The translations under genes and the position numbers were made by a program. DNA of 20,512 bases from contig VBKY01000270.1 in assembly GCA_005879255.1 (NCBI GenBank), forward strand, positions 1 to 20,512, written 5' to 3'. Positions 8,042 through 14,601 of the stretch are shown one piece after another. Below the pieces are notes generated by a model. It was not told where the DNA came from and made no database searches. It saw nothing but the letters and a program-made list of their open reading frames with translations. The stretch's first letter is position 1. Every line of letters starts with the position of its first letter. This DNA comes from Deltaproteobacteria bacterium. GTDB lineage: Bacteria; Desulfobacterota_B; Binatia; UBA9968.

Positions 8042-8783
8042 ATGGATCTCGGCATTAACGGCAAGGTGGCAATCGTCACCGGGGGCAGCCAAGGCATCGG
8101 CAAAGCGATCGCCACACATCTGGCGGCGGAAGGGGTGAGAACAGTGATCGGCGCGCGCGCTTTGCAAAACCTGCAGCGGGCCGCCGCGGAGATCGAAAGT
8201 AAAACCAAAGCTCAGGTCCTTCCAGTGCAAGCGGATGTGGCGGATCTCGACGCCGTAAAAAAATTGGTGGCTAGCACCGTCGATACTTTCGGCGGCGTCG
8301 ACATCCTCGTCAACAACGCAGCCGGCTCCGGCTCAGGACCGCTATTGGAATTAACCGATGAAGATTGGCTCCATCACCTAAACGTTAAGCTAGTCGGTTA
8401 CGTCAGGTGCGCCCGCGAAGTGATCCCGCACATGAAAAAACAACGCTGGGGAAGGATCGTCAACATCGGCGGAGAGGCGGCGCGCGGCGCAGGGGGATAT
8501 GCGTCGGGCGCCGCAAATTCAGCCGTCGTCAACCGGCATTACCGTCAACGCGATTCATCCCGGCAGCACGCGCACGCAACGGCGCGAGCATGCGGCCGCC
8601 CGCAAGGGAATTACGCTGGACGAATCCTTGAAGGAGCAGATCAAACGCATACCCATCGGGCGCTTAATCGAACCCGAGGACGTCGCCTCTGCCGTTCTGT
8701 ATTTTGTCTCCGCGCAGGCAGCCGCTGTTACCGGTCAAGTTCTCGGCGTCGATGGCGGATCCACGCGAGGTATCTATTACTGA
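8042..8783 (+). pseudogene. SDR-family oxidoreductase, frameshifted by a small deletion
   Basis: The first frame (ATG at 8042) encodes a Rossmann fold: GKVAIVTGGSQGIG, VPVQADVADLD-like strand 3, DILVNNAAG and RIVNIGG. Around 8525-8534 homology jumps by +1 to a second frame carrying GITVNAIHPGSTRT, IGRLIEPEDVASAV and the typical SDR end GVDGGSTRGIYY, stopping at 8783. About a dozen residues usually found between these blocks (the helix after the active-site Tyr) are missing, so a deletion of roughly 30-40 bases, not a multiple of three, fits best. Without it the protein would be about 260 aa. The active site also looks degenerate: the usual Ser is Gly (NIGGEAARG) and the YxxxK lysine is absent (GGYASGAANSA), as in some divergent SDR subgroups. 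It follows the permease by 45 bases. An assembly error is possible. Confidence 0.78.
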
Positions 8784-8975
8784 TCTCTCGGTTGGAAGCC
8801 GATCACCGGTAGCCTCGATTGCATCCTAATGCCCCAGTAGAATTCGGAGTCACGTTCGATCCCGCCCAATTGTCCCGATTGGGGCAGACCTTGGCGGCGT
8901 GTCAACCAAATGGGCTTCGGGGAAGGGGAGGACAGATAGCGAAAAACGTGTGCTTCGTATCCTCGCAGTGATTCA

Positions 8976-10088
8976 TCAATGTACCGGCACCACGCTGACG
9001 TGGACCGGGTCTGGCAATCCTTCTCCACTCGCGGTTCTGATCGCTTCGTCCACATGACTCAAATCGAATTGGTGGCTGCACAGCGCGTCGAGTGGAAATC
9101 TCCCGGACGCGATCGTACGAAGCGCCATTTCAACGGTGTTGTAACTATGGCCGCGGGCAGCTTTGATCGCCATGTACTTGAGCTTGATGATGCCCAACGG
9201 GAAATTCGCGATAGTTTGATTCATGTTGCCGGCGGCGATCACCAATGTGCTGCGCTTCATATTCAAAATATCCATCGCCGGGAGAATCGTTTGCTCGGTT
9301 GCCGCCGCGACATCGATGACGACGTCTACGCCTCTGCCTGAGGTGATCTCGCGCACGCGCTCGCGCAGATCTTCTTTTTCGACGTTGATTGTGAAATCAG
9401 CACCCAAACGTTTAGCCAAGTCAAGCCGGCTTGCGTCCCGAGACAATCCCGAGACGATGATGCAGGAGGCGCCGGCTTCCTTGGAGGCAAGCACGCAACC
9501 CAAACCCTGCTGTCCTGGGCCTTGAACCAACACACTCTTGCCGGGGCTCGCCCCGCCTTCAACATAGGCCCACTGCCAGCCGTTGCCCAGCGGCAAGGCA
9601 AGCGCGGCTTGCTCGGCGGGAACATGGCTCGGCACTTTGTGAAAAACTGAATTGGGATGCAGATAGAGATACTGGCTGAAGCCACCCCACAATGCCGGCT
9701 CGACTGTCACCGGTGTCGAGCCGTAACGCGCCGCATTAGGAGTGTTGTGAATGTCGGTTTCGTAGCACATGCGAAAATCGCCGGCACGGCAATACTCGCA
9801 GTGTCCGCACGGCAGATACTCTTCCAAAGCGACGCGGTCGCCCTCCTTGACGCCCCACTGTCGTGACGCGATGCGCCCGACTTTGGCGATAATGCCGATA
9901 TTCTCGTGCCCCATGATATGCGGCCCATTGCGCACCGGTCTGGGGTAAGAGCGCACGTCGCTGCCGCAGATGCCCGCGGCCTCCACCTTGAGGAGTCCGC
10001 CATCCACCGGAACATCCGGCAAATCGAACTCGCGCAGCTCAGTCTGCCTGGGACCAATTTTTACCGCCGCTGATACTTTACCAGCCAT
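8976..10088 (-). CDS. Zinc-dependent alcohol dehydrogenase (MDR superfamily)
   Basis: This is a 370-aa NAD(P)-linked medium-chain dehydrogenase/reductase. The catalytic-zinc region shows Cys41 in AAGICGSDV and His61-Glu62 in GHENIG. The structural-zinc lobe is complete: Cys94, Cys97, Cys100 and Cys108 in CGHCEYCRAGDFRMC. The cofactor fold has VQGPGQQGLG near residue 188. In place of the usual EPL or Cys ligand the sequence reads ALPLGNG, so the fourth zinc ligand is unclear. The start at 10088 (MAGKVSAAVK) is preferred to 10118 because AGAGGG precedes it and because the earlier ATG lies inside a perfect hairpin. It follows the Rieske oxygenase on the same strand by 86 bases, so it may oxidise the alcohol or diol made by that enzyme. 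The substrate is unknown. Confidence 0.87.
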   Translation of the reverse strand: MAGKVSAAVKIGPRQTELREFDLPDVPVDGGLLKVEAAGICGSDVRSYPRPVRNGPHIMGHENIGIIAKVGRIASRQWGVKEGDRVALEEYLPCGHCEYCRAGDFRMCYETDIHNTPNAARYGSTPVTVEPALWGGFSQYLYLHPNSVFHKVPSHVPAEQAALALPLGNGWQWAYVEGGASPGKSVLVQGPGQQGLGCVLASKEAGASCIIVSGLSRDASRLDLAKRLGADFTINVEKEDLRERVREITSGRGVDVVIDVAAATEQTILPAMDILNMKRSTLVIAAGNMNQTIANFPLGIIKLKYMAIKAARGHSYNTVEMALRTIASGRFPLDALCSHQFDLSHVDEAIRTASGEGLPDPVHVSVVPVH

Positions 10089-10105
10089 ATTTTTAACCCT
10101 CTTTC

Positions 10106-10127
10106 TCGCATGCGTCATCGCATGCGA
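10106..10127 (-). other. Perfect intercistronic hairpin between Rieske oxygenase and ADH genes
   Basis: TCGCATGCG (10106-10114) and CGCATGCGA (10119-10127) form a perfect nine-pair stem with the four-base loop TCAT. It lies just upstream of the ADH ribosome-binding site in the probable oxygenase-ADH transcript. No U-run follows it on the minus strand, so it looks more like an mRNA processing or stability hairpin than a terminator. The core CGCATGCG is itself palindromic, so a DNA-binding site is also possible. Confidence 0.5.
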
Positions 10128-10174
10128 TCAGTGTCGGTTTCTTTACTCCCTTCGCGCAACCCCGGTAGAATCAG

Positions 10175-11446
10175 CTACCAGCGCGCCACAAGTTTTTCCT
10201 GCGCCGCGTCTTGCCAGCGCACGTCCTTTGGAATGGTCACGTCTGCGGCGCGAAGGGTGCGGTAGGTTTTGGAATCTGATCCGGGCGGATCGATGCCGTT
10301 CTGCAGATCGCGCGCCGCATCGAGCAAGCACCTGCGAAATTGGATGATCGCTTTGTCGGTGCTGCCAAGGTGCTCGCGCGAGCGGTCGACAATCGGCCCC
10401 ATGCTTTCCTGCACCGCCAGATCTTGGGTATTGAGGCCGCGGATTCCGGTGGAAGTTTTCTGGCGTTGTAGCTCACGGTCGATGAGCCAATCATTGGCCC
10501 GGGTTTGATGGCGGATCACACCTTCGCCGTTCGGCCCTCTGCCCGCGGATGTCTCCCGCTTGAGAATGAACTCTGGCGTCAACGGCTTATCTTCGTCCAC
10601 CGCGAACATCCAATTGAACACCATCGTGTTTTCGTCATCCATCGGCACCCACATATGGCCTTGCATCAGCGGCACGGGCTGGCGTTTGCCGCTGCCTTCG
10701 AAATCCACCTGGTGGGAGCGGAACTGGTGAAACGGCAGGACGAATTGATAGATCCGCACATAGTTGCCGATCTCGCCCAAGTTGCGGATGCCCGCATATC
10801 TAAAGCCGTAGGAAGTTCGCTCGACTTCCAATTTCGGCGCGGTGTCGATGCGCTTGAAATGGCGCAGGTTCGCTAGGTCATTGTTGTGCAGAAAAGAGGA
10901 ATGTACGGTGTCGATGCCGCCCTCGACGGCTTGCGCATAATTCGCGTACTCAAGCGTCTTCGAAACGGCGCGGTACTGCTCGGGCGCCCTGCTCCACTCC
11001 ATTCCCGGCGACTCTGGCTGTTTTTCCCGAGGTCCCATGTAGGCCCAGATCACTCCTCCCTGGTCCATAGTCGGATAGGACTTCGTGCGAATTTTATCCT
11101 TGAAATTGTTTTCCGCCGGTTCATTGGGCATGTCCACACACGTTCCCGCCACATCGAATTTCCAGCCATGGTAAACACAGCGAAGACCATTTTCTTCGTT
11201 ACGACCTAAGAACAGCGACGCCAGACGATGCGGACAGTGCTCTTCGAGCAGACCGATTCTCCCTTGTGAGTCGCGAAAGGCGACGAGGTTCTCGCCAAGA
11301 AGTTTTACGCGCACAGGAGGACAGTCCGGTCTTGGCAGGTCACTTGAGAGCAGCGCCGGCATCCAGTAGCGGCGCATCACTTCTCCCATGGGCGTGCCCG
11401 ACCCCACTTGTGTAAGGATTTTGTTCTCTTCCCTGCTGAGCATCAC
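10175..11446 (-). CDS. Rieske [2Fe-2S] ring-hydroxylating oxygenase alpha subunit, phthalate-dioxygenase-like
   Basis: This is a 423-aa terminal oxygenase. The N-terminal Rieske domain has both cluster motifs: CPH (Cys71, His73) and CVYHGW (Cys90, His93). The catalytic domain carries EGGIDTVHSSFLH, giving Asp179, His182 and His187 in the D-x2-H-x4-H pattern of the mononuclear iron site and its electron-bridging Asp. The context NYAQAVEGGIDTVHSSFLH is typical of the phthalate 4,5-dioxygenase/vanillate demethylase branch, in which alpha-only enzymes work with a separate reductase. No reductase or ferredoxin gene is in the window. GGAGA lies five bases before the ATG. It is probably co-transcribed with the ADH gene. 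It likely hydroxylates or O-demethylates an aromatic or cyclic carboxylate; the actual substrate cannot be assigned. Confidence 0.92.
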   Translation of the reverse strand: MMLSREENKILTQVGSGTPMGEVMRRYWMPALLSSDLPRPDCPPVRVKLLGENLVAFRDSQGRIGLLEEHCPHRLASLFLGRNEENGLRCVYHGWKFDVAGTCVDMPNEPAENNFKDKIRTKSYPTMDQGGVIWAYMGPREKQPESPGMEWSRAPEQYRAVSKTLEYANYAQAVEGGIDTVHSSFLHNNDLANLRHFKRIDTAPKLEVERTSYGFRYAGIRNLGEIGNYVRIYQFVLPFHQFRSHQVDFEGSGKRQPVPLMQGHMWVPMDDENTMVFNWMFAVDEDKPLTPEFILKRETSAGRGPNGEGVIRHQTRANDWLIDRELQRQKTSTGIRGLNTQDLAVQESMGPIVDRSREHLGSTDKAIIQFRRCLLDAARDLQNGIDPPGSDSKTYRTLRAADVTIPKDVRWQDAAQEKLVARW

Positions 11447-11467
11447 GTTCTCCTTTGGCTTTAGTTC

Positions 11468-11483
11468 GTGATATTTTTATCAC
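11468..11483 (-). promoter_or_regulatory. Operator-like perfect palindrome upstream of the Rieske oxygenase
   Basis: GTGATA-TTTT-TATCAC is a perfect 16-base dyad (six-base arms) that ends 21 bases before the oxygenase ATG at 11446, upstream of its ribosome-binding site. Half-sites of the form GTGAT...ATCAC resemble Crp/Fnr-family operators in outline, but the spacing is not the classic one. A small hairpin in the leader RNA is the alternative. No regulator gene is adjacent. Confidence 0.45.
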
Positions 11484-11577
11484 TTGGAAACAAATTGTTC
11501 TAGCGCGCACTATTCATGCTCCGAGGAAACACTACGACAGTGTGGCGATTGACAAAGAGCCCTCCAGAGGCGGGCGC

Positions 11578-11639
11578 GGAAGTTTAAAGTTCAAAGTTCA
11601 AGGTCCGAACACAGTTTAAACCTTGAACCTTGAACTTCC
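11578..11639. repeat. Inverted repeat built from AAGTTCAA units
   Basis: The left arm (11578-11604) starts GGAAGTTTAAAGTTCAAAG and ends GGT. The right arm (11618-11639) contains CCTTGAACCTTGAACTTCC, the imperfect reverse complement. Each arm is itself a short tandem of a seven-to-eight base unit. The element lies just beyond the stop of binding protein C, so it could form the 3' hairpin of that transcript. No U-run of classic length follows. I recall similar GTTCAAAGTTCAA elements as dispersed intergenic repeats in uncultured genomes. Confidence 0.6.
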
Positions 11640-11649
11640 TTTGCATCCG

Positions 11650-12714
11650 TCATTTCCCGCCCAAGACCCATTCGCGCCAGAGCTTTTCGTATTGGCCGAT
11701 CTTGTCCATATATTTGGCTGGGTCCACAATCATGAAATCAAATCCCTGACGCAGCCGCGGCGGATCGGGAAGCAGCTCAGGATGCGTGCCGATGCGGTTG
11801 GCGTCGTGGACCACTTTCTGTCCGCCATCCTTGCTAAAAAAGAAATCGAGGAAGAGCATGGAGGCGTGGGGATGGGGCGCATTTTTCGCCAGCGCTGACA
11901 CGATTCCTTTGCCGATGACAGGCTCCAAGTTGTTCCAATCCACCGGCGCTCCCTTGGCCATGGCGCGGGGATAGTGATGGCTGTAAGCATTCGGCGAGAG
12001 CGGGTCTTCTCCGGCGATGATCAACTGCGCCATCTGGCTATGGCCGCTGCGGATGGCGGGATTTTGCCCGCCGAGCTTTTGAAAAAAGGCTTTCCCTTTT
12101 TCCTCACCCCAGTGCTCCATCAGGCTGATGAACCATTCCGTCTGCTCTCGCTCCAGCGACATCTTTCCTTTCCACTTCGGATCAAGCAGATCTTCGTATT
12201 TCCTGGGCGCTTCGTTTCGCGGCACTATGCGGGTGTTGTACGCGGACACGATCATTGTCAGCCGGCTGGCGATCCAAAATCCCTGGGGTTGCAAGAAGCG
12301 CTTGTCGTATTTTTCCACCGATGGCGTGTAAAAGGCTTGCAGAGTCCCTTTGCGCCGCGGCAGCTCCATCTGGAAGTCATTGGTGTCGATGATATCGGCG
12401 AAGAATCGATTAGCCTGAAATTCTGTGAGATAACGCTGCAGCACGCGTTCAGAGGTGAGGCGGGTGAGCTTGATCTTGATGAACGGGTAGCGCTTCTCGA
12501 AAAGTTGCAAGACCTGGGAGGAGTCTTCGACGGCGAGCGACGTATACCACACGATCTCGCCTTCTTTTTTCGCGCCCTCCTCAATTCTACTTTGGCGGTC
12601 CTTGCTTTTGTCGAGAGCGATCTGTGCGGCGCTCGCCGCTTGGATCGAATGCGCGGGCAAAATCACCGCGATCGCGACGATCATCCAGGTCACGGGTGCT
12701 AATGAGTTCTTCAT
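11650..12714 (-). CDS. ABC transporter substrate-binding protein C
   Basis: This 354-aa periplasmic binding protein has a signal peptide (hydrophobic VTWMIVAIAVILPAHS, cleavage likely near IQAASA). The receptor opening is EGAKKEGEIVWYTSL, followed by FEKRYPFIKIKL, SAYNTRIV, LLDPKWKGKM and the C-terminal-lobe segment NAPHPHASMLFLDFFFS. It belongs to the same broad Fe3+/spermidine-like family as A1 and A2 but is much more distant from them than they are from each other. GGAGG lies six to seven bases before the ATG. No permease or ATPase is adjacent: its downstream neighbours on the same strand are the Rieske oxygenase and ADH genes, about 200 bases away beyond a repeat. It may be an orphan receptor that uses one of the flanking permeases. 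The ligand is unknown. Confidence 0.86.
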   Translation of the reverse strand: MKNSLAPVTWMIVAIAVILPAHSIQAASAAQIALDKSKDRQSRIEEGAKKEGEIVWYTSLAVEDSSQVLQLFEKRYPFIKIKLTRLTSERVLQRYLTEFQANRFFADIIDTNDFQMELPRRKGTLQAFYTPSVEKYDKRFLQPQGFWIASRLTMIVSAYNTRIVPRNEAPRKYEDLLDPKWKGKMSLEREQTEWFISLMEHWGEEKGKAFFQKLGGQNPAIRSGHSQMAQLIIAGEDPLSPNAYSHHYPRAMAKGAPVDWNNLEPVIGKGIVSALAKNAPHPHASMLFLDFFFSKDGGQKVVHDANRIGTHPELLPDPPRLRQGFDFMIVDPAKYMDKIGQYEKLWREWVLGGK

Positions 12715-12760
12715 GCCAGGCCTCCGCCCCTCTGACGATTGGCAAGAAATGGGACGACGA

Positions 12761-12793
12761 GGGGCAGGGTGAGCTTTGGTTTCACCCTGCCCC
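12761..12793. terminator. Strong GC-rich hairpin, terminator-like
   Basis: GGGGCAGGGTGA (12761-12772) and TCACCCTGCCCC (12782-12793) make a perfect twelve-pair stem around a nine-base loop. It lies between the small secreted protein (ending 12823) and binding protein C (starting 12714), both on the minus strand. It could end or attenuate the small-protein transcript. No proper U-run follows on the minus strand, so it may instead be a further intergenic repeat unit or an RNA-stabilising hairpin. Confidence 0.5.
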
Positions 12794-12822
12794 CGCGACC
12801 AGAAGAGAGGCTCAGCGGCGTG

Positions 12823-13098
12823 CTAGCGCCCACTGAGCGATTTTATCCTAACGTCCCCGCCGCCACGATCGTCGAATTCTACTTTGACCTTGGCTCCTTC
12901 TTTAAGAAGATCGCCCTTGTCTTTTGCATCCGAGCTGCTGACTTTAGCCTTTTGCTCCCAATCTTTCCCTTTGACCGTGAGCATTCTCGACTCTTTGTCA
13001 TAGCCCGAAACCGTCCCATTCTTCTCCTCCGCCAACGCGATCGCCGGGACGAACATCAGTGCCAAGAGTAGCCCGAGCAATTTTTTCTTCAAGCTCAT
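12823..13098 (-). CDS. Small secreted protein of unknown function
   Basis: I chose the ATG at 13098 (MSLKKK, 91 aa) because AGGGAG sits nine bases upstream; the ATG at 13107 would touch that site. Residues 1-22 form a signal peptide: lysines, a leucine-rich core, then a cut likely after AIALA. The mature part of about 68 aa has alternating strands: NGTVSGYDKESRMLTVKG, a short linker, then LLKEGAKVKVEF and DVRIKSL. This pattern looks like a small beta-barrel or OB-like domain of the DUF1344/DUF5666 kind, with no cysteines or clear catalytic residues. I do not recognise a specific family. It is transcribed divergently from binding protein B1 and lies upstream of binding protein C on the same strand. 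Confidence 0.72.
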   Translation of the reverse strand: MSLKKKLLGLLLALMFVPAIALAEEKNGTVSGYDKESRMLTVKGKDWEQKAKVSSSDAKDKGDLLKEGAKVKVEFDDRGGGDVRIKSLSGR

Positions 13099-13130
13099 GC
13101 GTCTCATCTCCCTTATTTTTATTAATCTCA

Positions 13131-13147
13131 AAGGGCGTATGGCCCTT
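13131..13147 (-). other. Small leader hairpin upstream of the secreted protein
   Basis: AAGGGC (13131-13136) and GCCCTT (13142-13147) can pair around the five-base loop GTATG. It lies about 25 bases before the ribosome-binding site of the small secreted protein, in its likely 5' untranslated leader. It might stabilise or attenuate that transcript. It is short, and chance occurrence cannot be excluded. Confidence 0.3.
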
Positions 13148-13158
13148 CGGTGCGACCG

Positions 13159-13187
13159 ACGATATTCATGGCGCGCCGCCTTGTCAA
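13159..13187 (-). promoter_or_regulatory. Sigma-70-like promoter for the small secreted protein
   Basis: On the minus strand TTGACA (13187-13182) is followed after 17 bases by TATCGT (13164-13159). The -35 is perfect and the -10 matches four of six consensus bases. The expected start would lie about 50 bases before the gene's ATG at 13098. It faces away from the plus-strand promoter at 13196 with eight bases between the two -35 boxes. Confidence 0.45.
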
Positions 13188-13195
13188 GGTGTCGA

Positions 13196-13223
13196 TTGAC
13201 AGTGATCGCGCTTCTATTATAGT
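13196..13223 (+). promoter_or_regulatory. Sigma-70-like promoter for binding protein B1 and following genes
   Basis: TTGACA (13196-13201) is followed after 16 bases by TATAGT (13218-13223), a perfect -35 with a five-of-six -10. It would give a leader of roughly 100 bases before the B1 start at 13332. It is the best promoter-like match in the window and may drive the B1-cupin-cupin part of the downstream run. Confidence 0.5.
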
Positions 13224-13331
13224 TGTTGCGATTGAGCTGGGCGCGCGACCGTGGCTGTCGTTCGTGCATTACTTCGAGTGGGGATGCCAACGGACTGAGT
13301 TTTCTCGATTTCGCAAAGGAAGAAAAATAGT

Positions 13332-14477
13332 TTGCTGAACTGGATGAGAGCGTTAGGAAATCTGAAAACGCTAGCCTTGTCAGCTGTGGCAGCGTCTTGG
13401 CTATTTAGCCTTGCGGCATTTGCCGCCGCACCGAGCCCGGCCCTCGTTAAAGCAAAGAAAGAAGCGGATGCCAGAGGCTACACGTTGATCATCAACCGCG
13501 ACGAAATCATAACCAAGGCAAAGCAGGAAGGAAAGCTTCGCGTGCTCGCCGAGATGGAGCCGCCCAACATCAAAGCCTCCGTCAAAGCGTTCATGAAGAA
13601 ATATCCGTTCATCAACCTGCACATTGAAGAGATCACCGGCACCGACGCCGCGCGCCGCAATATCCTCGAAATAAAAAGCGGCATGGCCAAGGATTGGGAT
13701 ATCCTTCATCTCTCAACTGATTTCTATAACGAATATCTCCCCCACGTGTGGAAAATCGACATTTTAGGAATGGCGCAGTCAGGCGTTTTACAGATGCCGA
13801 TTCAGATGATCGATCCCAAGCATCGCAACGTCGTGGGTTTTTTCACTCGTTTCCAAGTTACCGCGTACAACAAGAATCTCGTACCAGCCGACAAGCTGCC
13901 CAGGCTCTGGGAAGATATCCTCAAGCCCGAATACAAAGGCAAGAAGTTCGCCGCCGACATTCGCCCCACCGAGATCGCCGCCCTGGTTCCCGCCTGGGGT
14001 TTGGAGAAGACGTTGGAATTTGCCCGCAAGGTGGCGGCGCAAGAACCGATTTGGGTACGTGGCGGCAGCAGGACGGTGACGGCGATCACGGCCGGCGAGA
14101 TTCCCATGATGATCGGTCCCAACTTTCACACAACCAAACGAGCGCAGGGAAAAGATCCAACCGGCAACTTGCAGTATGTTGCTTTGGAACCGGTTCCGGT
14201 GCGCCAATCATTGGAAGAGGCGATCCAGGCCGGCACCCAACACCCTCACGCCGCGCTACTATGGCTTGAATGGATGGCGAGTCCCGAGGCGCAGAAGCTG
14301 GCAGACGAACACGAGCCATCGAGCTCTTCTATTTATATTCGCGGCGGCGTAGTCGAGCAGGAATTACGCGGCAAGAAACTCTCAACAGTAAGTTGGGAAG
14401 ACCATCAGCATATCGATCAGTGGCAGTCGAAAGTCTTGGAGGCCTACGGCTTTCCCAAGGTGGAAAAATCAAAATGA
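13332..14477 (+). CDS. ABC transporter substrate-binding protein B1
   Basis: This 381-aa periplasmic receptor is the first of three B-type paralogues. The start is TTG at 13332, with AAAGGAAG about ten bases upstream; the ATG at 13344 is in frame but too far from that site. A signal peptide runs through LALSAVAASWLFSLAAFAAA. The mature N-terminus has the B-type signature SPALVKAKKEADARGY, then AKQEGKLRVL, KKYPFINLHIEEITGTDA, the middle block ADIRPTEIAALVPAWGLEKT and PNFHTTKRAQGKDPTG, and the shared C-terminal tail EAYGFPKVE. It is clearly closer to B3 than to B2. It precedes two cupin genes; the related permease is about 3.8 kb downstream at 18304. The ligand is unknown. Confidence 0.87.
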   Translation: MLNWMRALGNLKTLALSAVAASWLFSLAAFAAAPSPALVKAKKEADARGYTLIINRDEIITKAKQEGKLRVLAEMEPPNIKASVKAFMKKYPFINLHIEEITGTDAARRNILEIKSGMAKDWDILHLSTDFYNEYLPHVWKIDILGMAQSGVLQMPIQMIDPKHRNVVGFFTRFQVTAYNKNLVPADKLPRLWEDILKPEYKGKKFAADIRPTEIAALVPAWGLEKTLEFARKVAAQEPIWVRGGSRTVTAITAGEIPMMIGPNFHTTKRAQGKDPTGNLQYVALEPVPVRQSLEEAIQAGTQHPHAALLWLEWMASPEAQKLADEHEPSSSSIYIRGGVVEQELRGKKLSTVSWEDHQHIDQWQSKVLEAYGFPKVEKSK

Positions 14478-14483
14478 GAAGTC

Positions 14484-14533
14484 AGAAATCAGAAGTCAGA
14501 GGTCTGATCGCCGATCTCGGACTTCTGATCTCT
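14484..14533. repeat. Inverted repeat, AATCAGAAGTC type
   Basis: AGAAATCAGAAGTC (14484-14497) is mirrored by GACTTCTGATCTCT (14520-14533), with one mismatch in fourteen. The left side also holds a second AGAAGTCAG unit just upstream, so the arm is a short tandem. It begins seven bases after the B1 stop and could be the 3' hairpin of the B1 message. It is a different family from the repeats at 3607, 11578 and 15177. Confidence 0.6.
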
Positions 14534-14601
14534 GCTGATAGAAGCGCGGACGACTAATGGGTCACATATTAAAATAGCTCATTTTTCTAGGAGGTAATGC
14601 G

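Noticed and set aside
7628..8230. 200-codon minus-strand frame across the permease end and SDR start
   Set aside because: It is antisense to two genes with clear motifs, has a low-complexity charged product and shows no ribosome-binding site.
8784..8975. Gap between the convergent SDR and ADH genes with a short CCAAT/ATTGG pairing near 8867
   Set aside because: The stem is only five pairs and lacks a U-run, so it is not a credible bidirectional terminator.
11974..12702. 242-codon plus-strand frame opposite binding protein C
   Set aside because: It lies wholly antisense to a well-supported receptor gene; its product has no recognisable domain.
12823..13290. 155-aa long form of the small secreted protein
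   Set aside because: The added N-terminus is arginine-rich, lies over the promoter-like region and would bury the signal peptide; the start at 13098 has the correct ribosome-binding site.
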